Of a DNA stretch of 64,000 nucleotides, positions 18,288-27,189 are shown piece by piece. The stretch lies in contig JBQLZQ010000089.1 of assembly GCA_052168355.1 (NCBI GenBank), positions 1 through 64,000 on the forward strand, written 5' to 3'. Position 1 is the first letter of the stretch. Every line of letters begins with the position of its first letter. Source of the stretch: JBQLZQ01 sp052168355. GTDB taxonomy: Bacteria; Pseudomonadota; Alphaproteobacteria; DSM-16000; Inquilinaceae. Position numbers and translations under genes: made by a program. The notes beneath the pieces were generated by a model. It did no database searches. It was given only the letters and a program-made list of their open reading frames with translations, and had not been told where the DNA came from.

Positions 18288-18920
18288 ATGACTTTCGATC
18301 TCTATCTCGCTTACCTGGCCACGGTGGGGGTGTTCTTTGCGACACCTCCAGGCCCCAGCCAGATCCTGATCATCTCCAACAGTCTGCGCCACGGGCTGCG
18401 GTCCAGCCTGGCGACGGTGGCCGGCGACCTCAGCGCCAACGCCTGCCAGATGACGGCGGCGGCGTTTGGGTTGGCCGCCGTGATCGCGACCTCCGCACAC
18501 GCCCTGACGATCGTCAAATGGGCCGGTGTTGCGTATCTGGTGTGGGTCGGCATCCGCACGTTTCGCGCCACGCCGCGTGGTTTCGACGGATCCGGCGGGC
18601 CGCAAACATCGCCCGGGCGGCTGTTTCGGCAGGGGTTCGTGACCTCCGCCTCGAATCCGAAGGCGGTCTTCTTTTTCGCCGCCCTGTTTCCGCAGTTTAT
18701 CGACCCGGCAATTCCGATCTGGCCACAACTCCTGGTTCTGGGTGTCACCTATCTGGCGGTCGATGGCGTTCTGCTGGTGGTCTGGGGTGGGGCGGCGGAC
18801 CGTTTGCTGGCCGGTCTGCGGCGGCGCGGGCGGCTGCTCAACCGGCTGTCGGGCAGTCTGATGATCGGCGCCGCGGCGCTTTTGGCGTTCAGGGACACGA
18901 CCGTGGTGCGACCGCGCTAA
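18288..18920 (+). CDS. LysE/RhtB-family amino acid or metabolite exporter
   Basis: A 210-residue membrane protein with about six helices. The LysE family signature FFATPPGPSQILIISNSLRHG lies in the first 40 residues, and SNPKAVFFFAALFPQFI in the centre is also typical. These proteins export amino acids or related metabolites across the inner membrane. ATG 18288 fits the family N-terminus; the frame is open further upstream without homology. It is divergent from the reductase/tetR pair across the palindrome, so it may be co-regulated. Confidence 0.92.
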   Translation: MTFDLYLAYLATVGVFFATPPGPSQILIISNSLRHGLRSSLATVAGDLSANACQMTAAAFGLAAVIATSAHALTIVKWAGVAYLVWVGIRTFRATPRGFDGSGGPQTSPGRLFRQGFVTSASNPKAVFFFAALFPQFIDPAIPIWPQLLVLGVTYLAVDGVLLVVWGGAADRLLAGLRRRGRLLNRLSGSLMIGAAALLAFRDTTVVRPR

Positions 18921-18951
18921 GCGGTGGCCATAACCATAAAGGAGGAAACCG

Positions 18952-19242
18952 ATGACCAAGGCTTACTGGATTGTCCGCGTATCGGTGAAGAACCCGGAGC
19001 GGTATCCGGATTATCTGGCGGCCGCCAAGCCCGCGTTCGAGAAGTTCGGCGCGCGCTTTATCGTCCGTGGCGGTCGCTATGAGGCCATGGAGGGGACCGC
19101 GCGCGAGCGCAACGTGGTGGTTGAGTTCAAGGACTACGACACGGCCGTCGCCTGTTACCGCAGTCCGGAATACGAGGCGGCGAAGGCCATCCGCCAGGCT
19201 AATGCGGACGCTGAACTCGTCATCGTCGAAGGAGCCGCCTGA
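18952..19242 (+). CDS. DUF1330 family protein
   Basis: A 96-residue protein of the DUF1330 family, a dimeric ferredoxin-like alpha/beta-barrel fold with no settled function. Typical patterns are AYWIVRVSVKNPERYPDY, the RGGRYEAMEG centre and FKDYDTAVACYRSPEYEAAK. The ATG at 18952 has an excellent AAAGGAGG site 6 bases upstream. It follows the LysE-type exporter by 31 bases and may be in the same transcript. It converges on the sugar ABC operon with a 9-base gap. Confidence 0.92.
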   Translation: MTKAYWIVRVSVKNPERYPDYLAAAKPAFEKFGARFIVRGGRYEAMEGTARERNVVVEFKDYDTAVACYRSPEYEAAKAIRQANADAELVIVEGAA

Positions 19243-19251
19243 CCGGCGATC

Positions 19252-20049
19252 TCAGCCGCCGACCATCAGCCGGACCACCTCGTCGCCGTTGGTATCGGCG
19301 GCGCGCCGTTCGCCGGCCTTCACGCCCCGGCGCAGCACCAGGATGCGATCGCTGACGGCGAAGATGTCGCCCAGATTGTGGGAGATGAAGATAACGCCGA
19401 CATTGCGCGACTTCAGCCCCTGGATCAGCGCCATGACCTTGCGCTGTTCGGGCACGCCCAGGGCCGCCGTCGGCTCGTCCATGATCAGCACCTCGGCCTT
19501 CCAATAGATCGCCCGGCCGATGGCCACCGCCTGTCGCTGACCGCCCGACAGCGCGCGCACCGGTACGTCCAGCCGGTCGATGTCGATGTCCAGCGTCTCG
19601 ATGGCCTTTTGCGCGGCCCGCCGCATGAACGGCCGGTTTATGCGGGGAAAAACGCCCAGCACGCGCTGCACGGGCTCCCGCCCCAGAAAGACGTTGGCGC
19701 CGACATCCAGATTGTCGGCCAGCGCCAGATCCTGGTAGATGGTCTCGATGCCCAGATCGCGGGCCTGGCGGGGGTTGTCGAAGCTGACCCGCCGCCCCTG
19801 ATACAGGATCTCGCCGGCATCCGGCCGGTGGACACCCGACAGGGTCTTGATCAGGGTCGACTTGCCGGCCCCGTTGTCGCCGGCCAGGGCCAGGACCTCG
19901 CCCCGGCGCAGGTCGAACGAAACGTCCTCCAGCGCGTGGACGCCGCCGAACCGTTTACTCAGACCCCGGACCGAGAGCACCACATCGCTGTCCGCCCCGT
20001 TCGGATTGCCGGTCCGGTCGGTGCCGGCCGCGCTTGCCATCTCAACCAT
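19252..20049 (-). CDS. Sugar ABC transporter ATP-binding protein (FrcA type)
   Basis: A 265-residue ATPase with a single nucleotide-binding domain: Walker A GDNGAGKST, signature LSGGQRQAVAIGRA, Walker B VLIMDEPTAALG and the switch His in FISHNLG. Most ribose-type importers have a double ATPase of about 500 residues. The short form is known from the FrcA fructose system of rhizobia. It overlaps the upstream permease stop by 8 bases, with an alternative ATG at 20040. It powers uptake through the permease encoded just upstream. Confidence 0.92.
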   Translation of the reverse strand: MVEMASAAGTDRTGNPNGADSDVVLSVRGLSKRFGGVHALEDVSFDLRRGEVLALAGDNGAGKSTLIKTLSGVHRPDAGEILYQGRRVSFDNPRQARDLGIETIYQDLALADNLDVGANVFLGREPVQRVLGVFPRINRPFMRRAAQKAIETLDIDIDRLDVPVRALSGGQRQAVAIGRAIYWKAEVLIMDEPTAALGVPEQRKVMALIQGLKSRNVGVIFISHNLGDIFAVSDRILVLRRGVKAGERRAADTNGDEVVRLMVGG

Positions 20050-21070
20050 CGTCCCGCGTCTCCCCGCCCAGCCGGCGTTGGCTCTGGTCGACCAGCACCG
20101 AGATGATGATCACCACCCCGACGGCCACGAACTGCCAGAACGGTTCGACATTCATGAATACCAGGCCGAACTGGATGACGGCGATGATCAGGGCGCCGAT
20201 GACGGTGCCGACGATGGTGCCCGAGCCGCCGAACAGGCTGGCCCCGCCGATGACGACGGCGGCGATGGAATCGAGCAGCAGGGGCTCCCCCGCCTGGGCG
20301 GCGCCGGCCGAAAAACGAGCCGTATAGAGGATACCCGACGCGCCGGCCGACAACGCGGCCAGAATATAGAGCGTCAGTGTGTGGCGGCGAACATTGATGC
20401 CGGCGCGGATGGCGGCCTGCCGGTTGCCGCCCACGGCATAGGTGTACTGGCCGAACCGGGTCTGGGACAGCAGCAGGTGGAACGCGACGACGATCGCGAT
20501 GGTGATCAGGATCGGGATCGGCACGCCAAACGCCTTGCCGTTGCCCAGCGCCGCCAGAAACTCGTTGCGGGCCGGCACCGTGGTGCCGTCGGCCAGCAGG
20601 AAGCCGACTCCCCGCGCCACCCCGTACATGCCTAGCGTGCCGATGAAGGGCGGCACGCCCAGGCGCGAAATCAGCATGCCGTTGATCCACCCGGGTACGG
20701 CCACGGCCGCAAGCGCCACCAGGATGCCCAGCGCCAGCGTCATCGCCGGCCCCATGTGCGGTCCGGCGACCTGCACGACCGTGGCCATGACCACGGCGGC
20801 CAGCCCCATGGTGAACCCGACCGACAGATCGATCCCGCCGGAAATGATGACCAGGGTCTGGCCAAGGCCCAGCAGCAGGGGTGCCACGGCGGCCATGGCG
20901 ATGGCGCGCACGTTGAACGGGTTGAGCAGGAACGAGGAGTCATAGACGACGCGGGCCCACACCTCGAAGGCGATGATCAGGACGGCCAGGAAGATCCAGG
21001 CCCGCGCGGCGGCGGCCCAGGTCAGCCACAGGATCGGCCGCGATCCTGGCTGCACGACAGTCTGCGTCAC
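20042..21070 (-). CDS. Sugar ABC transporter permease (RbsC/FrcC type)
   Basis: A 342-residue inner-membrane permease with about eight to ten helices and the RbsC-family motifs GGIDLSVGFTMGLAAVV, PFIGTLGMYGVARG, ALSAGASGILYTARF and IAAVVIGGASLFGG. The start is GTG at 21070 with GGGGGAA upstream. A single permease gene implies a homodimer. The gene order of binding protein, permease and short ATPase matches the Frc fructose system, although the enzymes upstream suggest a different or additional sugar. Confidence 0.93.
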   Translation of the reverse strand: MTQTVVQPGSRPILWLTWAAAARAWIFLAVLIIAFEVWARVVYDSSFLLNPFNVRAIAMAAVAPLLLGLGQTLVIISGGIDLSVGFTMGLAAVVMATVVQVAGPHMGPAMTLALGILVALAAVAVPGWINGMLISRLGVPPFIGTLGMYGVARGVGFLLADGTTVPARNEFLAALGNGKAFGVPIPILITIAIVVAFHLLLSQTRFGQYTYAVGGNRQAAIRAGINVRRHTLTLYILAALSAGASGILYTARFSAGAAQAGEPLLLDSIAAVVIGGASLFGGSGTIVGTVIGALIIAVIQFGLVFMNVEPFWQFVAVGVVIIISVLVDQSQRRLGGETRDDG

Positions 21071-21145
21071 CCAATTCCCCCATCTATGTCGGTGGCGGCC
21101 ATGCCGGTCCCGCCGTCGCGGCGGGACCGGGTTCGGGTCGATCGG

Positions 21146-22123
21146 TCAGTCCGAATAGATGTACTTGACGGTCTCCGGGTCATCGACATTTTCGGCGTCG
21201 ATCACCGTGAAACCCGTGCCGATGGAGATCGGCACCGGCATGCCGGTCAGATAGGCATAGGCCGACATGACACCGTAGTAGCCGATGCCCGCCGGGTGCT
21301 GGGCGATGGCGATGTCGATGGTGCCGCCCTTGATGTCGTCGACGATGGATTGCGGCGCGTCGAAGGCGACAACCCTGATTTCGCCGGCCTTGCCCGCCTG
21401 CTGCACGCCGTTGGACGCACCGGCGGCGGAAAACAGGTTGGCGCCGAAGACGCCGGCCAGGTCCGGGTTACGGGCCAGCACCGACTGGAGCTGAGAGGCC
21501 GCCTTGTTGGCGTCGTTCTCGTTGAACTGGGTCTCCAGCACCTCGATGTCCGCATAGTTCTCCATCTCCAGCTTGAAGCCTTCCTCCCGCTGGTCGGTGG
21601 TGGAGATGCCGGGATTGACGTTGGACACATAGACCTTGCCGGACCCGCCGATGGCTTCGGCCAGGGCGCGGGCGGCGATCCGTCCGCCCAGGACATTGTC
21701 GGACGCGATATAGGTGACGGGGAAGTCGCCGTCGCCGCTGCCGTCCTGGTATTGGCCGTCGTCGATGAAGGTGTCCACCGTCAGAACCGGGATGCCGGCG
21801 TTGAAGGCCTGACGCAGGGGTTCGATGAGCTGCACCTTGTCGGTGGGGGCGATCAGGATGGCGTCGGGCTGGCGGGCGACGACCGCCTCGAGCACCGGCA
21901 CCTGGGTGACCGGGTTGAAGTCGGGCGCGCCCTGGAACACCAGTTCGACACCCAATGCGTCCGCCGCCGCCTGGGCGCCCTTGCGCATGGTGATGTAGAA
22001 GGCGTCGGTGGTCAGCCCGGGCACCAGGGCGATGGTGAAGTCGTTATCCTGGGCGTGGGCCGCGGGCGCGGTCGCGGCGGCCAGGGCCAGGCCGGCCAAG
22101 GCGGTCTTGATGATATTGCGCAT
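21146..22123 (-). CDS. Sugar ABC transporter substrate-binding protein (RbsB/FrcB type)
   Basis: A 325-residue periplasmic binding protein of the ribose-type cluster. A signal peptide covers about residues 1-24 (RNIIKTALAGLALAAATAPA, then AHAQ). The family pattern is seen in ALVPGLTTDAFYITMRKGAQ and in the later VFGANLFSAAGASNGVQQAG, where sugars contact the hinge. The ATG at 22123 has GGAGG upstream. It captures the sugar for the permease and ATPase that follow, and lies downstream of the kinase and aldolase genes in the same operon. Confidence 0.94.
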   Translation of the reverse strand: MRNIIKTALAGLALAAATAPAAHAQDNDFTIALVPGLTTDAFYITMRKGAQAAADALGVELVFQGAPDFNPVTQVPVLEAVVARQPDAILIAPTDKVQLIEPLRQAFNAGIPVLTVDTFIDDGQYQDGSGDGDFPVTYIASDNVLGGRIAARALAEAIGGSGKVYVSNVNPGISTTDQREEGFKLEMENYADIEVLETQFNENDANKAASQLQSVLARNPDLAGVFGANLFSAAGASNGVQQAGKAGEIRVVAFDAPQSIVDDIKGGTIDIAIAQHPAGIGYYGVMSAYAYLTGMPVPISIGTGFTVIDAENVDDPETVKYIYSD

Positions 22124-22195
22124 CGTGCTTCCTCCGAAAGTTTATTGGTTGGCGAAACTTTGTTCCGCATTTGGATGGCCTGACACCGGGCGGCG

Positions 22196-23827
22196 TCAAG
22201 CCTGACGGGCGGCCTCCGTGCCTTGATTGGCTCGAACGGCCGGGCTGCGGGCCGGCTGATCTGTGATCGGTCTCCTTTCCTGTTGGTTGGTGTCAAGCTG
22301 ATGAATGGCGTGATTGAGGGGCCGCAGCGCGGCAAAGCCGTGCCGGTACAGCCTCTCGAACAGGGTGTCGTAATGGTCGGACCAGGCGCGATCGGGATCG
22401 ACCGTGCGGGTCCGTTGAACCAGGGTCTCGCGGGCCGCCGCCAGCGACTCGAAGGTGCCGGCGGCAATACCGCCAAGAAGGGCCGCTCCCAGCGCCGTGG
22501 TCTCCGGCTCGTCGACGACGATGATCGGCCGGCCGTAGGCGCTGGCCTTGATGCGCAGCAGCAGCGCGTTCTTGGTGTTGCCGCCGATGGCCCGGATGTC
22601 CTGCGGCGGGCCTAGACCCGGCAGGGCGGCCATGGCCCCGACCACCTGTCTCGCCTCCAGCGCCAGCCCTTCGAGAACGGCTCGGAACAGATCGCCGCGC
22701 CCGGTACTGCCGGTCAGCCCGACCAGGGCACCACGCGCCTGGACGTCGGGGTGCGGCGGGGCGCTTTGGGCCAGATGGGGCATGAACAGCGCGCCGTTGG
22801 CGCCCGGCGGCGCGGCTGCCGCTTCGGCGATCAGGGTGTCGTAATCGGACCCGCCAGCAAGGACGCCGCGAAACCATTCGACGGCGCCGCCGGAACTGTA
22901 GATGCCACCGCCCAGATAGGCATAGGCGCCGTCGACCTGAATGGCGCCTTGCGGAAATCCCTGTTGCAGGACGGCGGGCGCCAGCAGCGGCCGCTTGAGC
23001 GTCAGAAACAGCGCCTCGGCGGTTCCCATGGAATCCAGCAAGGTCCCCGGCAGATGGGTGCCGGCGGCCAGCCCGCCGCACAAATGATCATGGCCGCCCA
23101 CGCCGACCACCGTGCCCGGGGGCAAGCCGGTCTTGGCCGCCACGTCCGGGCGCAGGGCCGCCAGGGCCGTACCGCTCGGCCGCAACGGCGGAAACAGATC
23201 CGGCGATATGTCGACTTCTCCCAGAAGCGTGTCCGCCCAGCAGCGGTCGTGCAGATCGAAGGCCAGGGTTCGCGAGGCCAGGCTGAAATCGGTGGCCATC
23301 TCGCCACACAGGCGGAAGGCGATCCAATCGGCCATGCCCAGCACCCGCACGGTCCGCAACCACGCGTCGGGCGTCTGGCGCTTCAGCCACAGCATCTTGC
23401 ACAGGCTGTAGATCGGGTTGATCGGCAGGCCGGTGATCTGGAACAGCCGCTCCCGTCCGATGCGGTGTTCCAGCCAATCCGCGTCCCCCTCGGTGCGCGG
23501 GTCGAACCAGGCGATGGCGTTGTGGGTGGCCCGGCCCTGCGCATCGACCGGAACGAAGGATTCGCCGATGCTGGCAACGGCCAGCCCGGCAACCGGCGCG
23601 CCGGGCGGCAGAGCCGCCACCAGCCGGCGCAACACATCCGAAGCGGCCTGCCAGAGCGCGTCGGGCTGATATTCGACCCATCCGTGCGCCGGCTGCACGG
23701 CCGGGGTGGGCTGCGCCGCCGTCGCGACGGCACGCCCGAGAGTGTCAAAGGCCAGCGCGCGGACGCTGTTCGTCCCCAGATCGATCCCGATCAGAAAAGG
23801 CGGGGTGAACGGCGCCGCCTGGGTCAC
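22196..23827 (-). CDS. FGGY-family carbohydrate kinase
   Basis: A 543-residue sugar kinase. The N-terminal phosphate motif GIDLGTNSVRALAFD and the C-terminal nucleotide-site motifs AIGGNTKNALLLRIKA and ETTALGAALLGG are clear, and a glycine-rich GVGGHDHLCGG lies in between. The family phosphorylates trioses to heptuloses and AI-2, so the substrate is open. The start is GTG at 23827, overlapping the aldolase stop by 4 bases. The last 35 or so residues are a polar, low-complexity tail after the usual family end. Its place between aldolase and importer suggests it phosphorylates the imported sugar. Confidence 0.9.
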   Translation of the reverse strand: MTQAAPFTPPFLIGIDLGTNSVRALAFDTLGRAVATAAQPTPAVQPAHGWVEYQPDALWQAASDVLRRLVAALPPGAPVAGLAVASIGESFVPVDAQGRATHNAIAWFDPRTEGDADWLEHRIGRERLFQITGLPINPIYSLCKMLWLKRQTPDAWLRTVRVLGMADWIAFRLCGEMATDFSLASRTLAFDLHDRCWADTLLGEVDISPDLFPPLRPSGTALAALRPDVAAKTGLPPGTVVGVGGHDHLCGGLAAGTHLPGTLLDSMGTAEALFLTLKRPLLAPAVLQQGFPQGAIQVDGAYAYLGGGIYSSGGAVEWFRGVLAGGSDYDTLIAEAAAAPPGANGALFMPHLAQSAPPHPDVQARGALVGLTGSTGRGDLFRAVLEGLALEARQVVGAMAALPGLGPPQDIRAIGGNTKNALLLRIKASAYGRPIIVVDEPETTALGAALLGGIAAGTFESLAAARETLVQRTRTVDPDRAWSDHYDTLFERLYRHGFAALRPLNHAIHQLDTNQQERRPITDQPARSPAVRANQGTEAARQA

Positions 23828-24612
23828 CGCGCCTGTCCGCCCCGCTGCAGCGCCTCGGCGACATCGGCGCCGTCATGGATGATCGCCTTGAGCGCCCGTA
23901 CGATTCCCGCCGGATCGGCGTTCTGCCAGATGTTGCGGCCGAACACGACGCCCTTGCCGCCGGCCCGGATGCTGCCGTGAACGACTTTCAGGGCCTCTTC
24001 GACCGTGTCCATGCGCACGCCGCCGGCGATCATCACCGGGGCCGGACATCCGCCCGTCACCTTGGCGAAGCTTTTCGGATCGCCGGTGTAGTAGGTCTTG
24101 ACGATATCGGCGCCCAACTCAAAGGCGATGCGCGAGGCCGAGGCCATGGCATCGGCGTCCTTGGGATCGGGGATCCGGTCGGCGGGGCAGGGCAGAGCCT
24201 CGACCATCACCGGCAGACCATCGGACGCGCAATCGCCGACGACCCGGGCCGTGATCTCGTAGGTCTTCATCTCGACCGTACCGCCCATGAAACCCATGAC
24301 CGCCACGCCGTCGACACCCAGACGGCGGGCGTCCTCGACCGTGTGCAGCATCGACCACTCGGTATATTCCAGCCAATCTTCGCGAAACACCGACGGCCCG
24401 CCATCGAGCCGCAGGAAGGTCGGGATGCGGCCGATCAGCCTGTCGCGATAGTGCTTGATGACGCCGTAGGAGGTCATGATGCCGTCGGCGCCGGCGTCGA
24501 TCATCCGATCCAGCACCGCGCCAGGATCCTCAAGTCCGTCGACCACGCCCAGGGTTCGCGCGTGATCCATGGCGACGATCAGAGCCTTGTCGCCAAGCTT
24601 CATTCTGGACAT
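23824..24612 (-). CDS. Class I aldolase, DeoC/LacD family, LsrF-like
   Basis: A 262-residue TIM-barrel protein. The Schiff-base region DIVKTYYTGD carries the candidate catalytic Lys, and the following GCPAPVMIAGG and VVFGRNIWQN closely recall E. coli LsrF and archaeal-type class I fructose-bisphosphate aldolases. LsrF processes phosphorylated AI-2; relatives cleave ketose phosphates. The ATG at 24612 has AAGGA upstream and begins where homology begins. It is the first gene of the kinase and ABC importer operon, so it most likely splits the phosphorylated sugar made by the FGGY kinase. The substrate is not determined. Confidence 0.87.
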   Translation of the reverse strand: MSRMKLGDKALIVAMDHARTLGVVDGLEDPGAVLDRMIDAGADGIMTSYGVIKHYRDRLIGRIPTFLRLDGGPSVFREDWLEYTEWSMLHTVEDARRLGVDGVAVMGFMGGTVEMKTYEITARVVGDCASDGLPVMVEALPCPADRIPDPKDADAMASASRIAFELGADIVKTYYTGDPKSFAKVTGGCPAPVMIAGGVRMDTVEEALKVVHGSIRAGGKGVVFGRNIWQNADPAGIVRALKAIIHDGADVAEALQRGGQAR

Positions 24613-24686
24613 GGAGGTTCCTTTGCATGTTGGACGAGGATGACGTGTCGGATAGTGCGAAACATTGGAGGGTCGTGGCAAGAGGA

Positions 24687-24692
24687 ATTATA
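24687..24692 (-). promoter_or_regulatory. Candidate -10 element for the aldolase-kinase-ABC operon
   Basis: A consensus TATAAT on the minus strand lies 75 bases upstream of the aldolase start, in an AT-rich stretch that also holds the palindrome AGATATCT (24693-24700). No good -35 hexamer sits at the ideal distance, so this is only a candidate. It is the only promoter-like region upstream of this five-gene operon. Confidence 0.35.
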
Positions 24693-24740
24693 AGATATCT
24701 GACAAGCTGGGTTTGAAGCACACCCATGCCCGCCGGCCAA

Positions 24741-25172
24741 TCAGATCTCGGGGGCGGTGAGGAGGGGATGCAATGAAGCCAACAGTTCGCGGCCGTCATC
24801 CGCATAGGGAACGGGCGTGCCCGACCCCCAAACCGGTCCCGGCCAGGCGGCGTCGGCCGTCCGCCTGGCGACCACATGGACATGCAGTTGCCGTACGATA
24901 TTGCCGAGCGCGCCGACATTGATCTTGTCCGGCCGTACCGCCGCCGCCAGGGCGCGCGAGGCGCGCGCCGTTTCGGTGCCCAGAAGGGCCAGATCGGCGG
25001 GGGCGAGGTCGTGGATCTCGGCAAGGCCGGGCCGCTTTGGCACCAGGATCAGCCAGGCGAACCGCCGGTCGTTCATCAGCCGGACGGTGTTGAGCGGCCA
25101 GTCCGCCGCTTCCACCGTGTCGGCCGCGATCCGCGGGTCCAGATGAAATGTCGAGGCACTGCCCCCAGTCAT
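24741..25172 (-). CDS. HIT-family protein
   Basis: A 143-residue protein with the histidine-triad region NIVRQLHVHVVARR near residue 95, matching the HxHxHxx pattern with Val in the third position. HIT proteins hydrolyse or transfer nucleotides from phosphate-linked compounds. The start at ATG 25172 overlaps the nagA stop by 4 bases, so it is translationally coupled as the last gene of the wall-sugar operon. Its role there is unknown. Confidence 0.85.
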   Translation of the reverse strand: MTGGSASTFHLDPRIAADTVEAADWPLNTVRLMNDRRFAWLILVPKRPGLAEIHDLAPADLALLGTETARASRALAAAVRPDKINVGALGNIVRQLHVHVVARRTADAAWPGPVWGSGTPVPYADDGRELLASLHPLLTAPEI

Positions 25173-26311
25173 GCCGCCCGGCTGTCGAGGCCGGCGATCC
25201 AGGTCTCGACGACCTCGATCCGGTCGTTCAGCAGCACCAGATCGGCCCGGTAGCCGGGGGCGATGGCGCCAAGCTCCCCCTCCAGCCCCAGGAAGGCGGC
25301 CGGATAAGCGGACGCCATGCGCAGCGCCTCTTCCAGCGGCAGACCGACCAGACCGACCGTGTTGCGCACCGCCGTAGCCATGTCCAGGGCCGATCCGGCC
25401 AGGGTCCCGTCGGCGGTGGCGCAGCGGCCGTCGATGACGGAGATGGTTTCGCCGTTGATGACAAAGGACGGATCCCGCGCGCCGACCGGCGGCATGGCGT
25501 CGGTGACCAGCATCATCCGGCCGCGCTTCTTGGCGGCGATGGCCACGCGCAGGGACGCGGGGTGGACATGGTGCCCGTCGACGATCAGCCCGCACCAGCT
25601 TCTCTCGTCGTCCAGGGCCGCGCCGACCACGCCCGGTTCCCGGCTGGTCAGCGGCGACATGGCATTGAACAGGTGGGTAAAACCGGTGACGCCTGCGTCC
25701 AGGGCGGCGCGGATTTCGTCGTAGGTGCCGGCCGTGTGGCCGGCGCAAACGAGCACCCCGTTCGACACCAGCCGGGCGATCATGCCCGGCGGTGCCTTTT
25801 CCGGCGCCAGGGTGACCAGCGTCCGCCCGACCCCGAGACTGCACAGCAGGTCGATATCGGCCGGACCGGCGGGGACGATCAGATCGGCGCGGTGCACGCC
25901 CTTGCGCGCGACGTTGAGGAACGGTCCTTCCAGATGGATCCCCAGAACCCCCGGCACCGCTTCCGTCAGGGCCCGGCGCATCGCGTCGATGGCGGCGCGG
26001 CGGACCGGTTCGGTGTCGGTGATCAGCGTCGGCAGCAGGCCGGTGGTGCCAAACCGCCGGTGGGCCTTTGCGATGGTGCGGATGGTGTCGACGGTCGGCG
26101 TATCGTTGAACAGCACCCCGCCGCCGCCATTGACCTGCACGTCGATAAAGCCGGGGGCCAGCAGTCCACCGCCCAGCTCGCTCCGCGCGCAGTCCCCTGG
26201 CACGGCATCGGCGGCGACCAGATCGACGATCCGGCCGTCGGCGATCAGCGCTGCCTGTCCGTCCAGCACGGTCTTGCCGGTGAAGATACGACCGCCGGTC
26301 AGGGCCAGCAT
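25169..26311 (-). CDS. nagA: N-acetylglucosamine-6-phosphate deacetylase
   Basis: A 380-residue amidohydrolase that removes acetate from GlcNAc-6-phosphate, the committed step of amino-sugar catabolism and wall recycling. Visible motifs are PGFIDVQVNGGGG, the metal Glu in HLEGPFLN, GFTHLFNAMSPL, the VDGHHVHP His pair and the catalytic Asp in VTDAMPP. The ATG at 26311 shares one base with the upstream kinase stop (TGATG) and begins at the family N-terminus. No nagB (glucosamine-6-phosphate deaminase) lies in the window. Confidence 0.95.
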   Translation of the reverse strand: MLALTGGRIFTGKTVLDGQAALIADGRIVDLVAADAVPGDCARSELGGGLLAPGFIDVQVNGGGGVLFNDTPTVDTIRTIAKAHRRFGTTGLLPTLITDTEPVRRAAIDAMRRALTEAVPGVLGIHLEGPFLNVARKGVHRADLIVPAGPADIDLLCSLGVGRTLVTLAPEKAPPGMIARLVSNGVLVCAGHTAGTYDEIRAALDAGVTGFTHLFNAMSPLTSREPGVVGAALDDERSWCGLIVDGHHVHPASLRVAIAAKKRGRMMLVTDAMPPVGARDPSFVINGETISVIDGRCATADGTLAGSALDMATAVRNTVGLVGLPLEEALRMASAYPAAFLGLEGELGAIAPGYRADLVLLNDRIEVVETWIAGLDSRAA

Positions 26312-27189
26312 CAGGACTGCTCCTCCGCCGTGCGCCGCGCCATCAGCACCGCGCCGTCCAGGGCGTCGCCCATCGGCGCGCTCAGCCGGCCGCGCAAACG
26401 CTCCGGCAGCCACGGCGTCATCGCCTCGGCCAGACCGCCCATCAGGCACAGCCGCTCGGCCCCGGTGGCCAGCAGGGTGTCAAGCATGGACGCCAGATCG
26501 CCGGCCGCCTCACGCATCAGGGCAACGGCTTTCGGATCCTCCGCCGCCGCTGCGTCCACCACGATCGGGGCCAGGGCGGCATAGTCGCGGGTCCTGGCTT
26601 CCTCCAGCCAGGCCACGATCCGCTCCGGATCGTCATCGAACCGGGCCAGGGCCGCGGCGCTGAGCGGACCCTTCGGTTCGACCCCGTCGTAAGCGAGGAG
26701 GGTGTGGCGAAGCAACTCCAGCCCCAGGGCTGCGCCGCTGCCCTGGTCGGATATGGGAAACCCCCAGCCGCCGACCCGGGTTTCCCGCCCGCCGACCAGG
26801 GCGCAACCGCACGATCCGGTGCCGACGATCATGATGGCGCCGTCGCCGCCGCCATGGGCGCCCAGACACGCGGTGTAGGCATCAGTGGCCAGGGTCATGG
26901 TGGCGAACGGATGGCGCCAGGCCAGCACCGCTTCGCGCTCGCGCTTCTGGCCGGTGCCGGCCAGCCCCAGACCGGCATGCAGCCGGCTCAAGGTGTCGCG
27001 CTCAAGGCCGGCCTCCAACAAGGCCCCACCGATCGCCTCGAGAACCGAGCGCTGGGCGCGCTCCAGGCCAAACCGCGGATTGGCCGGACCGGCCTTGCCC
27101 TCACCCAGACTGTACCCCGACACGGAGACAATGCGGGCCCGGCATCCGGTGGCGCCGCCGTCCACACCCAGGAACATCGGCGCGGTCAC
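26311..27189 (-). CDS. BadF/BcrA-type N-acetylglucosamine (amino sugar) kinase
   Basis: A 292-residue ASKHA-fold kinase with the phosphate motif FLGVDGGATGCRARIVS at the N-terminus, a central IVGTGSCGCALVGG and a GWGFPISDQGSGAALG segment typical of the BadF/BadG/BcrA/BcrD group, which includes human-type GlcNAc kinase and bacterial MurK. It probably makes GlcNAc-6-P or MurNAc-6-P for the adjacent NagA. The start is GTG at 27189, overlapping the NamZ stop by 4 bases. The frame continues upstream, but without homology. Confidence 0.88.
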   Translation of the reverse strand: MTAPMFLGVDGGATGCRARIVSVSGYSLGEGKAGPANPRFGLERAQRSVLEAIGGALLEAGLERDTLSRLHAGLGLAGTGQKREREAVLAWRHPFATMTLATDAYTACLGAHGGGDGAIMIVGTGSCGCALVGGRETRVGGWGFPISDQGSGAALGLELLRHTLLAYDGVEPKGPLSAAALARFDDDPERIVAWLEEARTRDYAALAPIVVDAAAAEDPKAVALMREAAGDLASMLDTLLATGAERLCLMGGLAEAMTPWLPERLRGRLSAPMGDALDGAVLMARRTAEEQS

